A DNA stretch of 64,000 nt from Ailanthus altissimus (GCA_946807835.1 OX327700.1:23906001-23970000); one strand, 5' to 3'; shown: positions 12,944 through 25,502, numbered from the stretch's first letter. Notes: a model not told the origin generated them from the letters alone. Numbers and translations: made by a program.

Positions 12944-13034
12944 AACTAGTATCAGAGCTAGAGATTCGATAATACACACCTGGGGTATTTAAACCATAGC
13001 TACAATCAAGCAAGAAATAGAGAAGTTCAATGGG

Positions 13035-14200
13035 ATGAATGACTTCAATCTTTGGAGGAAGAAAGTTATGGCTCTACTAATGAAAGAATGGCTAGACTCA
13101 GTTTTGAAGGAAGCCAGCTACTCAACTAGTGATGAGGCGACAACCTCAAAGTCCGGGCAGAAAGATTGGGACACAATTCAAAAAAAGGCTCACAGTACCT
13201 TATTCCTAGTGTTGAGCGACGAAGTATTAAGGAAAGTTGGTGAAGAAAAAATCATTTTTGGGCTATGGAAGAGACTCGAGACATTGTACATGAAGAAGTC
13301 TCTTACAAATAGACTTCTTGTGAAAAAAAAATTACATAAGCTGACAATGCATGAGGGAACTTTATTGAGAGCTCACATTAACGAGTTCAACAAGATCATC
13401 ATAAGTCTTGAGCAACTGATCATCAAGACTGAGGATGAAGACAAAGCCATTATCCTATTAAGTTTATTGCCAAAGAGCTATAAGATCTTTGTAGATACGC
13501 TGCTGTATAGGAAGGAGTCTTTAACGATGAATGACGTCAATGCATCATTGAACTCAAAAGAATTGACAAAGAGATCTGAGTCCGAGAGTGGAGCAGTATT
13601 GCTTGCACAAAGAAGGAAGAGCAACCAATCAATGAGGAGATCCAAGAGGTGTTTCTTTTGTAATAAGGAATGGCACTTTGTGAAGGATTGTCCGAAATCA
13701 AAAGGCCAATGAGGGTGGGCTGCAATCGGTACTGAGGAAGATACTGAAGTAGTAGACATATTGGTAGCCTCAAGGGGAAAGTACGCCGGCAAATTGATAC
13801 TAGATTCAGGGTGCAGTGTCCATATGTGTCCCGACAGATCGATATTTACCAACTATAAAGCCAAGAGAGGTAAAGCTCTAATGGAGAATGACATGACCTG
13901 TGAGATCATAGGAGTTGGTGACATAAGACTGAGGATGTAATGTGGAGAAACTAGGAAATTACATGGTGTAAGGCATGTTCCTAAAGTAAGGAGGAACTTG
14001 ATATCCCTCGGTAAGCTCGATGAGGAAAAAGGAAAACTACGGGTAGAGAAAGGACCTATAGGGTTTAAGGGTGAGAAGTACAATGAATGGCTCTATGTGC
14101 TTATTGGGATGGCCATGATGGCCCAATGCGGGGTGTTGGGGTAATGCAGACCACTAGGCGACATCCAAATCGTGTTCACCGAGGTAATAAGGGTCGGAAA
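13035..14200 (+). pseudogene. Copia gag plus truncated protease
   Basis: The gag frame (13035-13712, 225 codons from the first in-frame ATG) has the Copia gag (UBN2-type) block DFNLWRKKVMALLMKEW at its start and a CX2CX4HX4C zinc knuckle near its end (CFFCNKEWHFVKDC). A TGA at 13710-13712 is followed in the same frame by a protease region with the aspartic site LDSGCSVHMCPDRS (about 13799-13840). A further stop lies at about 13938. After about 14200 the frame has no recognisable domain, and no integrase core follows. Gag packages retrotransposon RNA and the protease matures it. The first half of gag is uninterrupted and could still be translated. The element is degenerate overall. Confidence 0.8.
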
Positions 14201-14384
14201 GGATTGCAACGCATCCATACCCTATTCAAGGTGCACGAATGCCTTTGGAGGCCAAAGTCACTAGCCCAAAAAAAGTTAAGTATTAGTGGAGATTTAATTG
14301 GACTCAACTCTAGGTGATAGAGTATTGGTGTGGATCGGATCCCGAAGCCTTCTTATTCAGAAGATTTTGAATCAATGAAGGGTT

Positions 14385-15222
14385 TGTTGGAAAATTGGTG
14401 ATTCAACAATCTTGGTTTGACAAGAATTGAGATGAATACCAAAGTGAAGAGTTACAAGAAGTCTAGAACGTGTGGGACGCGTATAGAGAAGTCTAGGACG
14501 TGTGGGACAAGAAAGAGAAAGTGAAACGAGACTCAAAGACATGAAGGAAGCAAGAAAACGCGGGATAGGAGTACAGGGCTAAGCGCCGCAGCGCTTAGGA
14601 TAGCAACCTAGCACCGCAGTGCTAGGCACGATTTTGGCCAACACCCAGGGACGAGCGCTGCAGCACCAGAACGCGTGGAAAAGTTCATTTTGGTTCGGAA
14701 TTTCTAGTTTTAGGAATTTTTGGACTTCCAAAACAAATGGACTCTTACTCCAATAAGGAATAGGGTTAGTAGGCACGAAATACACCCTATATAAACACTT
14801 GTAAACCCTTGATGTTAGATTAAGCATTAAGAGAGACTCTAAGAGATGGGAAGAACTGAGTAAACACTAAGTGCTTGTGTGCGTTAGGGTGGAACCGTTG
14901 TTTGGGTGATCATTGTTCTTGGTAGAGTAAGAGTTCACTAAACGTTTAGGTCCTTTTGAGGGTTCTTCATTGAGTTTTCTTTGTAAAATCTCTAGGGAGT
15001 TATAATAAAAGAGACTAGGATCCTTGGATCCACCGTGGACATAGGCAACTGGCCGAACCATGTAAGATTGTCTTGTGCTCTTTTGTTTTCTACTTTGAAT
15101 TCTTGTTGTTTTTATTTGATTGACAAGTTATTCCGCTGCGCAAGAAGGTTAGTGTTCTAGGTTGAATCTTGAGTTCTTTGTTTCAACATAACCTCAAAAG
15201 AGAATGACGTATTTCTTATCCC
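14385..15222 (+). repeat. 3' LTR of the gag-protease element
   Basis: Starts TGTTGGAAAATTGGTGATTC and is collinear with 12075-12943, including TATATAAAC (14789-14797) and TTGGATCCACCGTGGACATAGG-type sequence near 15024. The last 20 bases no longer match the 5' copy exactly, so the outer boundary is approximate. A purine-rich segment just before it (AATGAAGGG) is the likely polypurine tract. Confidence 0.8.
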
Positions 15223-16789
15223 AGCTATTGAGCTCTGGTGCATAACTTGTTTTACAAATTTAATATTGATCACATGTGAACAAAGAATTTATAGCTTAAC
15301 GATAGTCTTTTGGAGCCTTCCATTTTCAATTAACATATGATACGTGCCCGCCACTTAGGCTTTGTTTTTTTTTTTCTTTTGAATCAATACCTGCCACTTA
15401 GCCTTGTTTTATCAATTTATTATCAAATTTTAACATCAATTCAGTCGGTATTGACATTTGCCTACAAGTAATTGTTTCACTAAAAAGTTAAAATTTAATT
15501 ATTCCCTACCTAAAAAAACTTAAAGAAAATCGTTTTCTTGGATAATTATTCTCAATTCATTTTTGTCTTCTCCTTATTTATTTATTTATTTTTTATATTT
15601 GAATCCGAGACATCATCACATATGACTGATAACCATTTGTTTTTATTTCTTACTTTGTGTTGAAGTTCTTGGATTTTTAAACTTTAAAAAATTATTTCTG
15701 CACTTTTGATTTTTCAATAAAAGTTTGAGAGGATTCTTATTTTTTTATTTACTCCGAAAATGTTTTAAAACAAGATCGTTCTCCTATAAAAAAAAGAAAA
15801 ATACTTCGACGCTCAAATTAATAACAGAGATAATGGTCAAATACTGTGTATATGGAATATTTTAACTAGCAAGCAAGTAAAAAGGTATTATAATCGATAG
15901 GGATTGCTTTCAGAATATATGAAGGTCTCAAGAGTGCTTCTAGGGTTCTTTTACTTTATTTTGAAATTCGATGATCAAGACATGAGAAATCGTATGTTTA
16001 TATAGTGGCGGATGTCAATCCGAAATAGGATTATAATTGTTGAGTTTGATTTGAATCTGGTTCTTAATGTGATTAATTAAGGGTTTTTCCTTTATGAAGA
16101 GTTGAGCACGGATTCTCTTTTATCAAAATCATTCAATTCTATTAATATAGGAATGATAAAATATTCAGGGAGTAGAAATTAAATCTTTCTCAAATTCATT
16201 ATGTGTTTTTTTTTTCATATTGAAAAAACACGAGAAAGAAGTTGAGTCCATGTAAACTTGCCTTGATGTAATCAGATTCAAATTTTCCGTTTTATATTGA
16301 GGGCATCTTTGTAATTTTGATATCTATGGATCCTTTTCTCTAGTTTTTAATTCACCAGCCTACTGACATTTTAAGTTCCCATATTCTATTTTAGGCTGCA
16401 TCTTATGTTTTCGCTCAATTGGGCTCGTGGGCCTAGTTAGGTTAATTTATAATTATAAAGCCAATAAATGTCCCCCATAAGTGAAGGAGCGTGCCTTTTT
16501 GGAAAATACTTGGACTCACTTCTTCACTTTCTTTGGACCTTAGACCAACTGAGGAACGACACATGCTTTGATTTAAAATGTCCTGCTTTCGTACTTATTT
16601 AAATCGATTTGCAAAGAACGTATAATCAAGAAAATATTTTCATTCTTTTATTCAGACACGTCGCCTTTTATTTAAAGGGCAGGAATTAATGTTCCTCTCT
16701 TATCTGCTTGCTTTTTTCAAAATTTCTTTCTTATTGAGTCTAAATTTTCTCTCTTATTTACTTTCTCGATTTCTTTCAAAAATATGAAA
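15223..16789. other. Intergenic or transposon-derived DNA
   Basis: No intact frame and no clear direct repeat partner. The part from about 15840 onward probably belongs to the same decayed element as 16790-19730, but its left edge cannot be fixed. Confidence 0.4.
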
Positions 16790-19730
16790 AAAGACATTTG
16801 CTTTCTTTCTATTGAAGAACTCAAAATGGATTACTCTATTCTTAAGGATTTCAAAATTCAGGATCTGCCCCATAAGGATCCTTATAAATAACCTCAAACA
16901 GTGATTCAATAAGAACTTCCTCTTTTCTTAGAGCATCTAAAATGCTTCGAGTTCCCCATTCTCCCTCTTATTCTTGAGTTTCTCATGTCATGGGACTTTC
17001 TCTCCAATTTAACCCAATGTATTTTATCTGCTTCAAGACGTTTCCATCCTAACCATATGATGAACCCACCATATTGTCTGACGCTTTATGATATCTTCCT
17101 TACCTACAACCTCATTTTTCTAAAGCAAAATTACTTTTGGCGACCAAAGGGATGGAAGAAGCTCTTTGAGGATTTTAAAGAGAAGCATACTGATTTTTTA
17201 AGAGAGCATTATTATGATAAGTGGAGACTAGAAGCAACCATGGCTTTGTTTTGAGATAAATACAACTTTTGGGATGTATAACTAAAAATGACCCTTTCAT
17301 TTTTGTCGATTCCTGGAAGGGAACGTTTTTTAAGGAAGTTTTACTAGAACCACCCGATCAACCATAAGTATATTCATATCCCTGAAATGCTTCAGAAGTT
17401 TCAAGGTTTATCTAGGGTTTGTTTTCTCCCTTGTGCGATTACTCAGGATAAGGAAGTATGGTTGCTTACCCTCCGACCTGCGAATCTAAGATCAAGGCTG
17501 GGAGTCCTCTTTTTGACGTCTTTGGCTTTCGTCACAGGGTGACATGGTTGGAGTTTATCCCTAAAATGGATCTTTTTCTTGAGAGGACACTTAGTGATGA
17601 AGACATTTACGTCCCTTACTTCTACTAAAAATTCTTTTCTAATATAAATATATTTTGTTTTGTTTTGTTTTTAATATCGTTCTTTGGTTCCTAAATAAAT
17701 TTTTCATTTTCTAACTTCCTATTTTGTATTCAGCAGTAACTTGCATCAAATTAGTTCGGTTGTCATCTCAGGGTGAAGTTTTAGAGTTCATTCTATTGAT
17801 TCGACCTATGGAGACATGCTAAAGTTTGGGTAGTGCAATTTCAACGAAACCTATTTCATGTACGGAACTGTCTGACCCTATCCATAATATTCCTGCCCCA
17901 CTAAAGTCATTGTTCTAGGAGAAGGAAGGTGAATATTTCTAACCAATTTTTCATTTTTTTTTGTCTAGGCATATTTCCATTCCCCCAACTTTTTGTCTTT
18001 CTTTTTAGCTCTTCAGTCGTTCATGGAGTAGCTTCTAGATATATTGGCGAATCTGTTTCCACCGTGGAAGCCCAAGACTTAAAAAAAAAGATGTTGCTGA
18101 TGGGGTAGATGCTCTTATTAAAAAGGAAAAGGTATGGGAGGAAACAGTCAATGTTCACTCATAGGCTGAGGTTTCAAAAGTTCCAGCAACTAGTTTTTCT
18201 CTTTCTATAAATGCTCTAGTTTTTGTAGAGCCTAAAATTGATTATACAGTTCCTCTTGAGGCTAGTTTTAGTGTTCCTATAGTTAAGGTTCTGTAAAAAG
18301 GTAGAGCTGATCCAGAGTTTTTAGAAGACCCAATTCGTGAGGAGGTTCCTTAAGATTAGTAAGATATTCCAGAGTTTCAATAGGAACTTGTTGTGAAAGC
18401 AAAACCTTCAGCTTAAGTGGCATGTGGTCCTATTATGGATTTTTTAACTCCAGGTAAATGCAGTTTGGTTTATTTTTTATTTTAAAAATATTCTGACTCT
18501 TGTATGATCCGTTTCTATAAAGAGTCATGTTACTCACGAAGGTTCTGGGTCCTCGAAGGATGTTACCCCTTCCAGAGGAGTGGAACCAGAAAGAGGGGAA
18601 TTTTAAGAAACTAGCGATTCTTGATTCACCGGTTTCGTTGAGGTTGATGAGTTCACTCTTTAGTTTTAAAAGAAGGGAACCGAAGAATATGTACGAAAGA
18701 GTGTTATTCTTTAATTCAATTGGGAGAGTTCTATAGCCATCCTAGAAGCTTTGTTTACTCATACTAATTTAGAGATAGTGCCTTCTAGATTAGTGTTGAG
18801 GCTTAGTCTTGGATTAGTGCAACATTGTCACTCAAGGTATTAATTTCTTTGTACTTTTATTCTCTCTCTTCTTTTTGGTTATTTTTTGAAATTGTCTCTT
18901 TTTTTTTTGGCAGTTCAGGATAGTCTTTTTACCATTGAGATGTTTAAAAATGATGTGTACGATGCTGGTATGAAGATCAAGAACTGGAAAACGTGATTGA
19001 GAAGGAAGCGAATGAGGAGAACTTTCTTAAATTGAGGAACTTGATTCTTAGCTTCGACCTAATTTTGCTGAAAAGTGAGAATAAGAAGCTCTGACTGGAG
19101 TTAGATGAAGCTCACAGAAGTTCTCAACTTCAATAGGACTTCAAAAAATTGTCTAAGAAGCTGAAAGAAGTAAAGAGGGCAAATGCAGAAGTGATGGAGA
19201 ATCGTTTTGTAAGTTAAGGTGCCCTACTTGCATGTGAAAAAATGCTCTCTTTCTTTAAGAGTAAAGTAGAAAAATTTCACAAGAGAAAGCCATTCTGGAG
19301 GCAGAGGTAGACGAACTTTGTCGTAATAAGGGATCTTATTTAGTGATGAAGAGTCACTTACAGGACCAATTATCAGCATTGAACTCAGAGTTGATGTCAA
19401 AGCATTGAGAGCTAAAAAAACTGACCAATTAGATGGCTTTACGTATGGTTTTGTTGAAGTTAGAGAATGATCAGGCTTTCCAACTTGAAAAGGCAACTGA
19501 CAGTTATCGGTCAATGGAGGATGCGTTATAAAGAGATTATGCTTTCTTTCAAGTAGAATAGATAGCCTCTGATGCAGTATGGTAACGAAAGTTGACCATA
19601 ACAAAATAGGTCTTTGATCATTAAGTAAGAGTCACCTCTACTCACGATTTGCATTGAGGATTCCGTTCTGAGAGAGACCCTTCTACTCATAGATTGCTTC
19701 TTATGGATATGGATGCTGCTTACCACTTTT
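16790..19730 (+). pseudogene. Decayed transposon-associated gene with coiled-coil region
   Basis: Pieces of protein-like sequence appear on the plus strand, broken by many stops and frame changes. The longest open piece (16985-17254) includes LTLYDIFLTYNLIFL and RPKGWKKLFEDF. The order hydrophobic block, aromatic block, then W-K-K-F resembles the putative gypsy-type transposon (PF04195) proteins common in plants; this assignment is tentative. From about 18940 to 19520, Lys/Glu/Leu-rich stretches such as KKLSKKLKEVKRANAEVMEN predict a long coiled coil, also typical of that class. Short intron-like spacers may separate the pieces. No LTR pair around it was found. Confidence 0.4.
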
Positions 19731-20099
19731 ACAAGGGTTGGTCTACCAAATATCTTGATGATGATTAATGATAGATCAACTATGACTCAAGTGGTGAAAG
19801 AGCTATTAATCAAGATCCAAATGTGGTGGAGTTTCTATTTGACTCCCTTGAGTAATTTTCCTTTTGCTAATATATATATATTTATTTTTTTATCCTTAAT
19901 GTAAAGAGACATTTTTTTAATATAATTATTTTTGTTATCCAATGTCTTGTTCATAGAACAATATGAATAGAAATATCTAAGTAATTAGATAGAACGCTTT
20001 TTGCCTACCATATATGTTTTGGTCATCATAGATACTTTCAAATCTCTTAATGGTAGTAATAGGAAATATCATTTCTGGCAGAAATGTGAAGTGTCTGCT

Positions 20100-20860
20100 T
20101 AGTGGTACTTCTTAAAAAAGGCGTTAAGTCTTTTCAAAGAAGTTTTAATAGGTTTTTTAGTAAGGAGGGAAAGATTTTCGATAAAGTTTCTTAGTAAGGA
20201 CACGGAGTCTATTTAGGAAAGTATTTTGGTTATAGTGCTTCTTGAGAAGGACACAAGGTCCTTCCAAAGAAGATAATTTTTTGTAGTGTTTCCCCATTAA
20301 GATACAGAACCCTTCTTGGGAAGATGTTGATTACAGTGCTTCCTTATATAGGTACGGAACCCTTCTTAAGAACTAATTATGGTGCTTCATTGTAAAGGTA
20401 CAAAACCTTTCTTGGAAAGGCTTTTATTATAGTGCTTCCTCGTAAAGGTGTGGAACCTTTCTTAGAAAGACTTTGATCATAATGCTTCCTCACAAAGTTA
20501 CAAAACCCTTCTTGAGAGACTTTGATTATGGTACTTTCTTATAAAGGTGCATAACCTTTCTTAGGAAGACTTTGATTATAATGCTTCCTTGTGAAGATAC
20601 AACACCTTTTTTAGGAAGACTTTGATTATGGTTCTTCCTTGCGAAAGTGCGGAACCTTTCCTAGGAAGACTTTGATTATGGTGCTTCCTTGCAAAGGTAC
20701 GGAACCCTTCCTATGAAGACTTTGATTATGGTGCTTTCCTATTAAGGTGCGGACCTTTTCTAGAAAGACTTTGATTATAGTGCTTCCTCGTGAAGGTACA
20801 AAACCCTTCTTGAGAAGACTTTAATTATACTGCTTTCTTTTGCAGGTGTGGTTGTTGATA
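20100..20860. repeat. 50-bp tandem array, each unit a potential hairpin
   Basis: A unit close to GACTTTGATTATGGTGCTTC followed by CTTGTGAAGGTACGGAACCC and TTCTTAGGAA repeats head to tail. The GTGCTT landmark falls at 20235, 20286, 20336, 20382, 20432, 20482, 20531, 20581, 20631, 20681, 20731, 20780 and 20830, so the period is 49-51 bp with one 46-bp step. Two or three more degenerate units precede 20235. Within a unit, CTTCCT pairs with AGGAAG and AAGGT pairs with ACCTT, giving a nested stem-loop. Frames do not stay open, so it is not a protein repeat. Confidence 0.9.
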
Positions 20861-21816
20861 AGTCTTTTAGCTCTCAGTTACATAGCTTATAGTTATTGTC
20901 AGTTATTTTCCTATTGTATTCTATTTGGAGTGTCGAAATAAATTGTGTTTTGATGGGGTTTCTTTCCCTCGATAATGGATTCTGGCAAATCGTTCGCCTC
21001 ACTTGGAATAGTTTAATCAAATGTGCCATAGCTTTGTTTCTGTTGGCCATGATTGGTTTATTTTGTCTTCCTTAGGCCTTCCTTTTTTACTTGGTCGTGC
21101 TCCTTGGATTTATACCCTTCATTGGTCTCTTCCTTTTTTTGATCTGGTTAAGGCCATTTTTTATGGCTTTTCTAAAGGTAATCCTGATCCAGCAAATTAT
21201 AATGGGTTTTTTAGTACTCTAATAGATTCTTCTTGGGTGATTTTTGTTGTCTTATTAGTTATCACACGGCTTATATGTCAGAGCTTATAAGTTTTATTTA
21301 TGTCTTGGAATTGGCATTTGCCCAAGGCTAGCATGATCTGATTTTTTAGTGTAATTCTGTATTGATTGTCAATGTTCTAGCAAATGCTTCCTTAACTCTC
21401 TTTGGCATCTTTAGGTTCATTGGTTAAATTGTACATACTTCATTTCTTAGATGCATTTTTGGTTCTTACATATTTACATTGAGTCTAATTGGGTAGCGAA
21501 TTATTTGACCAATTTAGAACTGTAGTTTGATTACTTTACTTGGTGGGTCTCTCTACCTTCCCACATTTTATATCTCTTGTTTAAAGATGCTAATGGATAT
21601 CTCAATTATCGATTTTCTTAAGGTGTTTTTTGTCTCTTATTTAGAGGCTTTTTTCGAGCTTTGCTTTTCTTTTCTATTTTATTGAGGGGTAATGATTCCT
21701 ACATCCCCATTTAATTTGTACCTTTTGTTTTTCTTTTATTTATTAGTTTCTCTTTACCTTGCAGGTTTTGCTTAAAAAAATAAATATATAAACAGAATAA
21801 AACTTTTAGATTTTTT
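20861..21816. other. T-rich sequence downstream of the 50-bp array
   Basis: One open frame of 89 codons (21021-21290) has hydrophobic composition but matches no family I recognise. The stretch is probably the 3' part of the decayed element that carries the array. Confidence 0.35.
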
Positions 21817-22485
21817 TGTTAGAATTGGTGATTCAACAATTATGTTTGAGCATGAATTTTAGATGGATACCGATGAAGAGTCAACAAAAATTTTAGTACG
21901 CAAAGGTCATAAGAGGAAGGAACAAAATATAAAGCTGAATGTAAGTAAGGGGCTTAAAAATACAAAAAGGATCGTACATGTCTGAACACCCCAGTGTTGG
22001 AAGACAAAAAGTCCCCATGTCAATTCTTAGGCCTTAAAAAATATTAAATAAATTTTTGTAACCCCTTAAAATTCGTTAAGCATTAAGAAAGACTCCAAAA
22101 GAAAAAAGGGAATTAATAAGAATGTAAGTCCTTGGGTACATTATAGTAGAACATAGTGAGTGCCTTTGTTCTATGTGAACAACAGGAGCATTAATAGATC
22201 CTTTGAGAGTTCTCTATATTGTATTCCTTGATAATCTCTTGAGAGAGATTGTGATGATATATAGTTCTTTTGTAAACTTTAATAAGATATGTTATGATCC
22301 TTTGATCTACCGTGGATATAGACATTATACCGAATTACATAATTGATTGTGTGTTTTCTTTTGTGATTTTGTTCTTATTCTTGCTCTCTTGTTTGCTTGT
22401 AATTAAACACTTTTGCAACAATTAGGTATTAAGGCAAAGACTAATCGTTAAGAAAGATTAATGTTAAAGCTAATGACCTTCAACA
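21817..22485 (+). mobile_element. Solo LTR, same Copia-like family
   Basis: Starts TGTTAGAATTGGTGATTCAA and ends CCTTCAACA, the inverted-complement termini of the family. Family blocks are present: CATTAAGAAAGACTCCAA near 22081, TCTCTTGAGAGAGATTG near 22240, and GATCTACCGTGGATATAG near 22303. No interior follows. Flanks TTTTT and CTTTT are compatible with a decayed 5-bp target duplication but are low-complexity. Confidence 0.75.
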
Positions 22486-22796
22486 CTTTTCTCTTTTCTG
22501 TCAACAATTCTAACAGGGATTTTCGTCGGCATCTTTTAGTTACTATTTTAGTTTCAAAGACATGCAAATTATCAAAGCAGCAGTTGCAATACAATCATTA
22601 TGCAGGCATGCATTACCATTTCAACTCAATGCAGTACACAATACACAGACTCTTCTCAACTTTTGCACGACGTGAAACGAAAAATAGTGAAACTCATTTC
22701 ACAAACGCCATAAAATTCTTATCAAAATCTGATGCTTCTCTGTCTATTTCGCCAGGTTTACGACATAGGAACGTGAGTAATAGTTTTTGAATGGTA

Positions 22797-24835
22797 GGGG
22801 ATGGGAACCTAAATTATTCATGAAAAAGCTGATTCAAGGGCCCCAAAGTGCATTAATCATCCCACTGAAACTTAATATTCTCAGCCATTACGAAGAAAGG
22901 TATTTTGTGCTGCATGCAAAAGATGATGGGGTGGATGGAAAAAGTGCAAAAAGTTCATGATGATCAGAAGAGTTGACAAAAGATACGTACCTGTGGGGGA
23001 TCACATTAGGCTGTCATCAGATATTATTGGGCAACTTTGTTAGACAATGCGTTTCAATTAATAACAACAACATTAAGAAAATTGGACCACGTAGGGGCAA
23101 GTTGTTCTATAGACAGCAAACCAATATGCATTCTTTGGTTGCCACAATAATAAGGAGAAAATTTGAAGTTAAAAGTAGTTTTTTTTTTTTTTTCTTCAGT
23201 TTGTTTTATTCTAGCAGCATTGTGGTTGGGCGAACTGAAGGATAGCAGCAGTAGTCTCTTATCCAAAAATTATACTCGCATGTGTATTAGGTTTGAAAAA
23301 CGTTATGGATGAGCATGCCATGCCACTAATTTGGGTCATGCCATTGCCAATCCCAAAAAAATAACCATTAGAATTAATGTGTATATGGCAATGCATCATA
23401 GATATATCCGACTTCCCAGTAATAGATATGATATCTGTATTCTTTTGTTCTCTTTTTCCAATGTATGTTAATGTTGAAAATCAAGGGAGAAAGCAGCTTC
23501 ACTGTACGTGGTAGTAGTTGGCATTGTATAAATCTTTTACTGTACATACATGTAAATGCGAAATTAAGTTGAAAGATGAATATTACTTTTGCTGCAGATC
23601 ATGGAAAGTACTTGTGGGGTGGGTTGGGGTCGGGGCCCAGAATGATTTTATGTTTAATGTAACGTCAATCGTTGCCTGCAAGTGACAACACAAGTTTGAG
23701 GGAAACTATCAAAAGTAGCCCCATATTTTATAATTATTCTTTTTTAGCAAATTGTTAATTCTCTATATTTATTAACCAAATTAATTATAAATAAATATAT
23801 TTATCCTCGTTTGTATAATATAATGTTAAAAAATTAAATTGAACTGAATTTTAACAAATACAGATTATTTGAACTGATTATTCTTTAAAAACACATTTCA
23901 ATATTTAAATATAAAAATAAATTGATTTGAAAATGTAATATCAAGTGATAAATTTTTCTTTTGTTTAAGTATTTTGTCATATATATTTATGATTTTAGAT
24001 TTGTTAGTTATAGTTAATTTTGACCTTGATCCACTGTTAATTTTGACCTTATTCGTTGATTTGGTTTGCATGTTAAATCGTGCATTTTACTTTATTTATT
24101 ATGTATCCACCGATAAATTTGTGAATTCTAAGGTTCCTTGCATGCTGTGTTGTTATAGCCTCAACAGTCGTATTAATTATATATATATATTGTAACTCCA
24201 ATATTTTCACTTGATTTCAAAGGCACCAAAACTAAAATCGTTTAATAAACACCCAATTTTACTTGTATATAAGTATCAACCACTCACTCATTTATACTTG
24301 ACATTAACAAGTGTTTTTTTTTTAAAAAAAAAAAAGGAATAACCTTATTAACTCAGATTAAAGAAGGATGTAAATCCTCAAAAATAATCATTTTTAAATT
24401 AGGAGGAAAAGAATTCAAAATAATACTACCGAATCAAGCTTTAAAGCAAAATTTACAAAAGAATGAGCCACTTTATTAACCTCTCGGAGGACAAAAGAAA
24501 AGCTGCAGACTTAAAAATCACTCGTCAATTCAAAGATGTCTTAGAGCACCATACCCAAATTCGAAAATGACTGAGCTTGGGATAGAATGCCATTGACAAC
24601 AAGTGTTTCTATTGTACCGTAATTGTGAATTAAAAGTGACAAACACTTCAATTTCAAACATACCCTTATTTGTTCTATTCTCTCAAAAATTACTCACATA
24701 GTTCACCAGGATGTACCATTTCAGAGATGGTAAACTCTGGATCATCTAGAGTAAGCATAAGCATGAGGTCAAGCTCCTTATGTAAGTCCTATGTCACTGT
24801 AGAACTATGCTTTCTCTCCTTATGAAGTTAGTAGA
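22797..24835. repeat. Dispersed duplication, copy B (partner at 2225-3335)
   Basis: Collinear with copy A: 22797 to about 23700 matches 2225-2790, and 24605-24835 matches 3115-3335. Copy B is nearly 1 kb longer, partly from a LINE insertion (24317-24597) and partly from AT-rich sequence at 23700-24300. Open frames within it are short and differ from those in copy A. Confidence 0.75.
24317..24597 (-). mobile_element. 5'-truncated LINE fragment with RNase H-type end
   Basis: On the minus strand the sequence encodes, with frame breaks, the end of a plant RNase H-like domain (KVAHSFVNFALKLDS, then PPNLKMIIFED), as found at the C-terminus of plant LINE polyproteins. It finishes in a short poly(A) at 24317-24330. 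An 11-bp direct repeat AACAAGTGTTT flanks it (24306-24316 and 24598-24608), the expected product of target-primed insertion. Everything upstream of RNase H is missing. Confidence 0.75.
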
Positions 24836-25502
24836 ATGATAAATTTGAGGGATCAACCATCAATAGTCTCGTGGCAATAAAATGAAGTTCATTGAGAATG
24901 ACAAATCAGAGGACATTGTTATGATCAGCTCACAACGGTTAATGGCTTTAAAACTTTGTGAATTGGGGTGGCAGAGACACCATGCAAAATCGAGATTGTT
25001 GAGCAGTGCCAAAGGATAAATAAGTTAGCCAAATTGATCACAATGGTAAGGAGAGATTTGGAAAGAAGAATCTTCAGCAAGCACATGTCACTATTTCAGT
25101 GATAAAATAATTTTCAGGATATGCATGTTTCATTAAATACAAAAATGTATTTCAAATGAATTCCAACTATCCATTATAACTGAATTTTGAATTTCTTCTT
25201 CAACAACCCCTGCAGTGGAGGGGAAAACAATTTTGAATGCCTAGTCAAAACCTGTATGTGACCTGGCCCTATGTGAATGACCTGGCCTAGACACCTATTT
25301 CTATGTAATGAAACAACTTAATCCTAAACCCTGTCAAGAAACAATCTCAAACTAAAGATACAGCTGACAACAGACCGTCTGCATTCTCTAAATAGAACAT
25401 CGGTACTATCTACAAAGGTGTTCCAAAGAGCACCCACAGAATTGTAAGGTTTTTGTTACTGCCAATTCTTGAGTAATAATTTTTCAGAAGCTGAAGCTGC
25501 AT
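24836..25502. other. Intergenic DNA downstream of the dolichol kinase pseudogene
   Basis: No gene was recognised. The part next to 25503 would correspond to the old 3' untranslated region of the minus-strand pseudogene. Confidence 0.5.

Larger units (their letters stand above)
12075..15222 (+). mobile_element. Non-autonomous Copia-type LTR retrotransposon (gag-protease only)
   Basis: Two direct LTRs (12075-12943 and 14385 to about 15222) enclose a 1.44-kb interior. LTRs start TGTTG and the 5' copy ends TCAACA. Directly inside is a primer-binding site TAGTATCAGAGC (12947-12958), one base off the usual plant initiator-tRNA-Met site. The interior has a gag frame and a protease remnant. Integrase, reverse transcriptase and RNase H are absent, so the element depended on helpers. 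The 5' flank AAGAA is not repeated after the 3' LTR, whose outer end is degraded. Confidence 0.85.

Noticed and set aside
13478..14083. Minus-strand open frames opposite the Copia gag and protease
   Set aside because: Shadows of the plus-strand coding sequence, which has clear gag, zinc-knuckle and protease motifs.
20100..20860. 50-bp tandem array as a CRISPR array
   Set aside because: Direct head-to-tail repeats without unique spacers, in a plant nuclear context; it is a tandem repeat.
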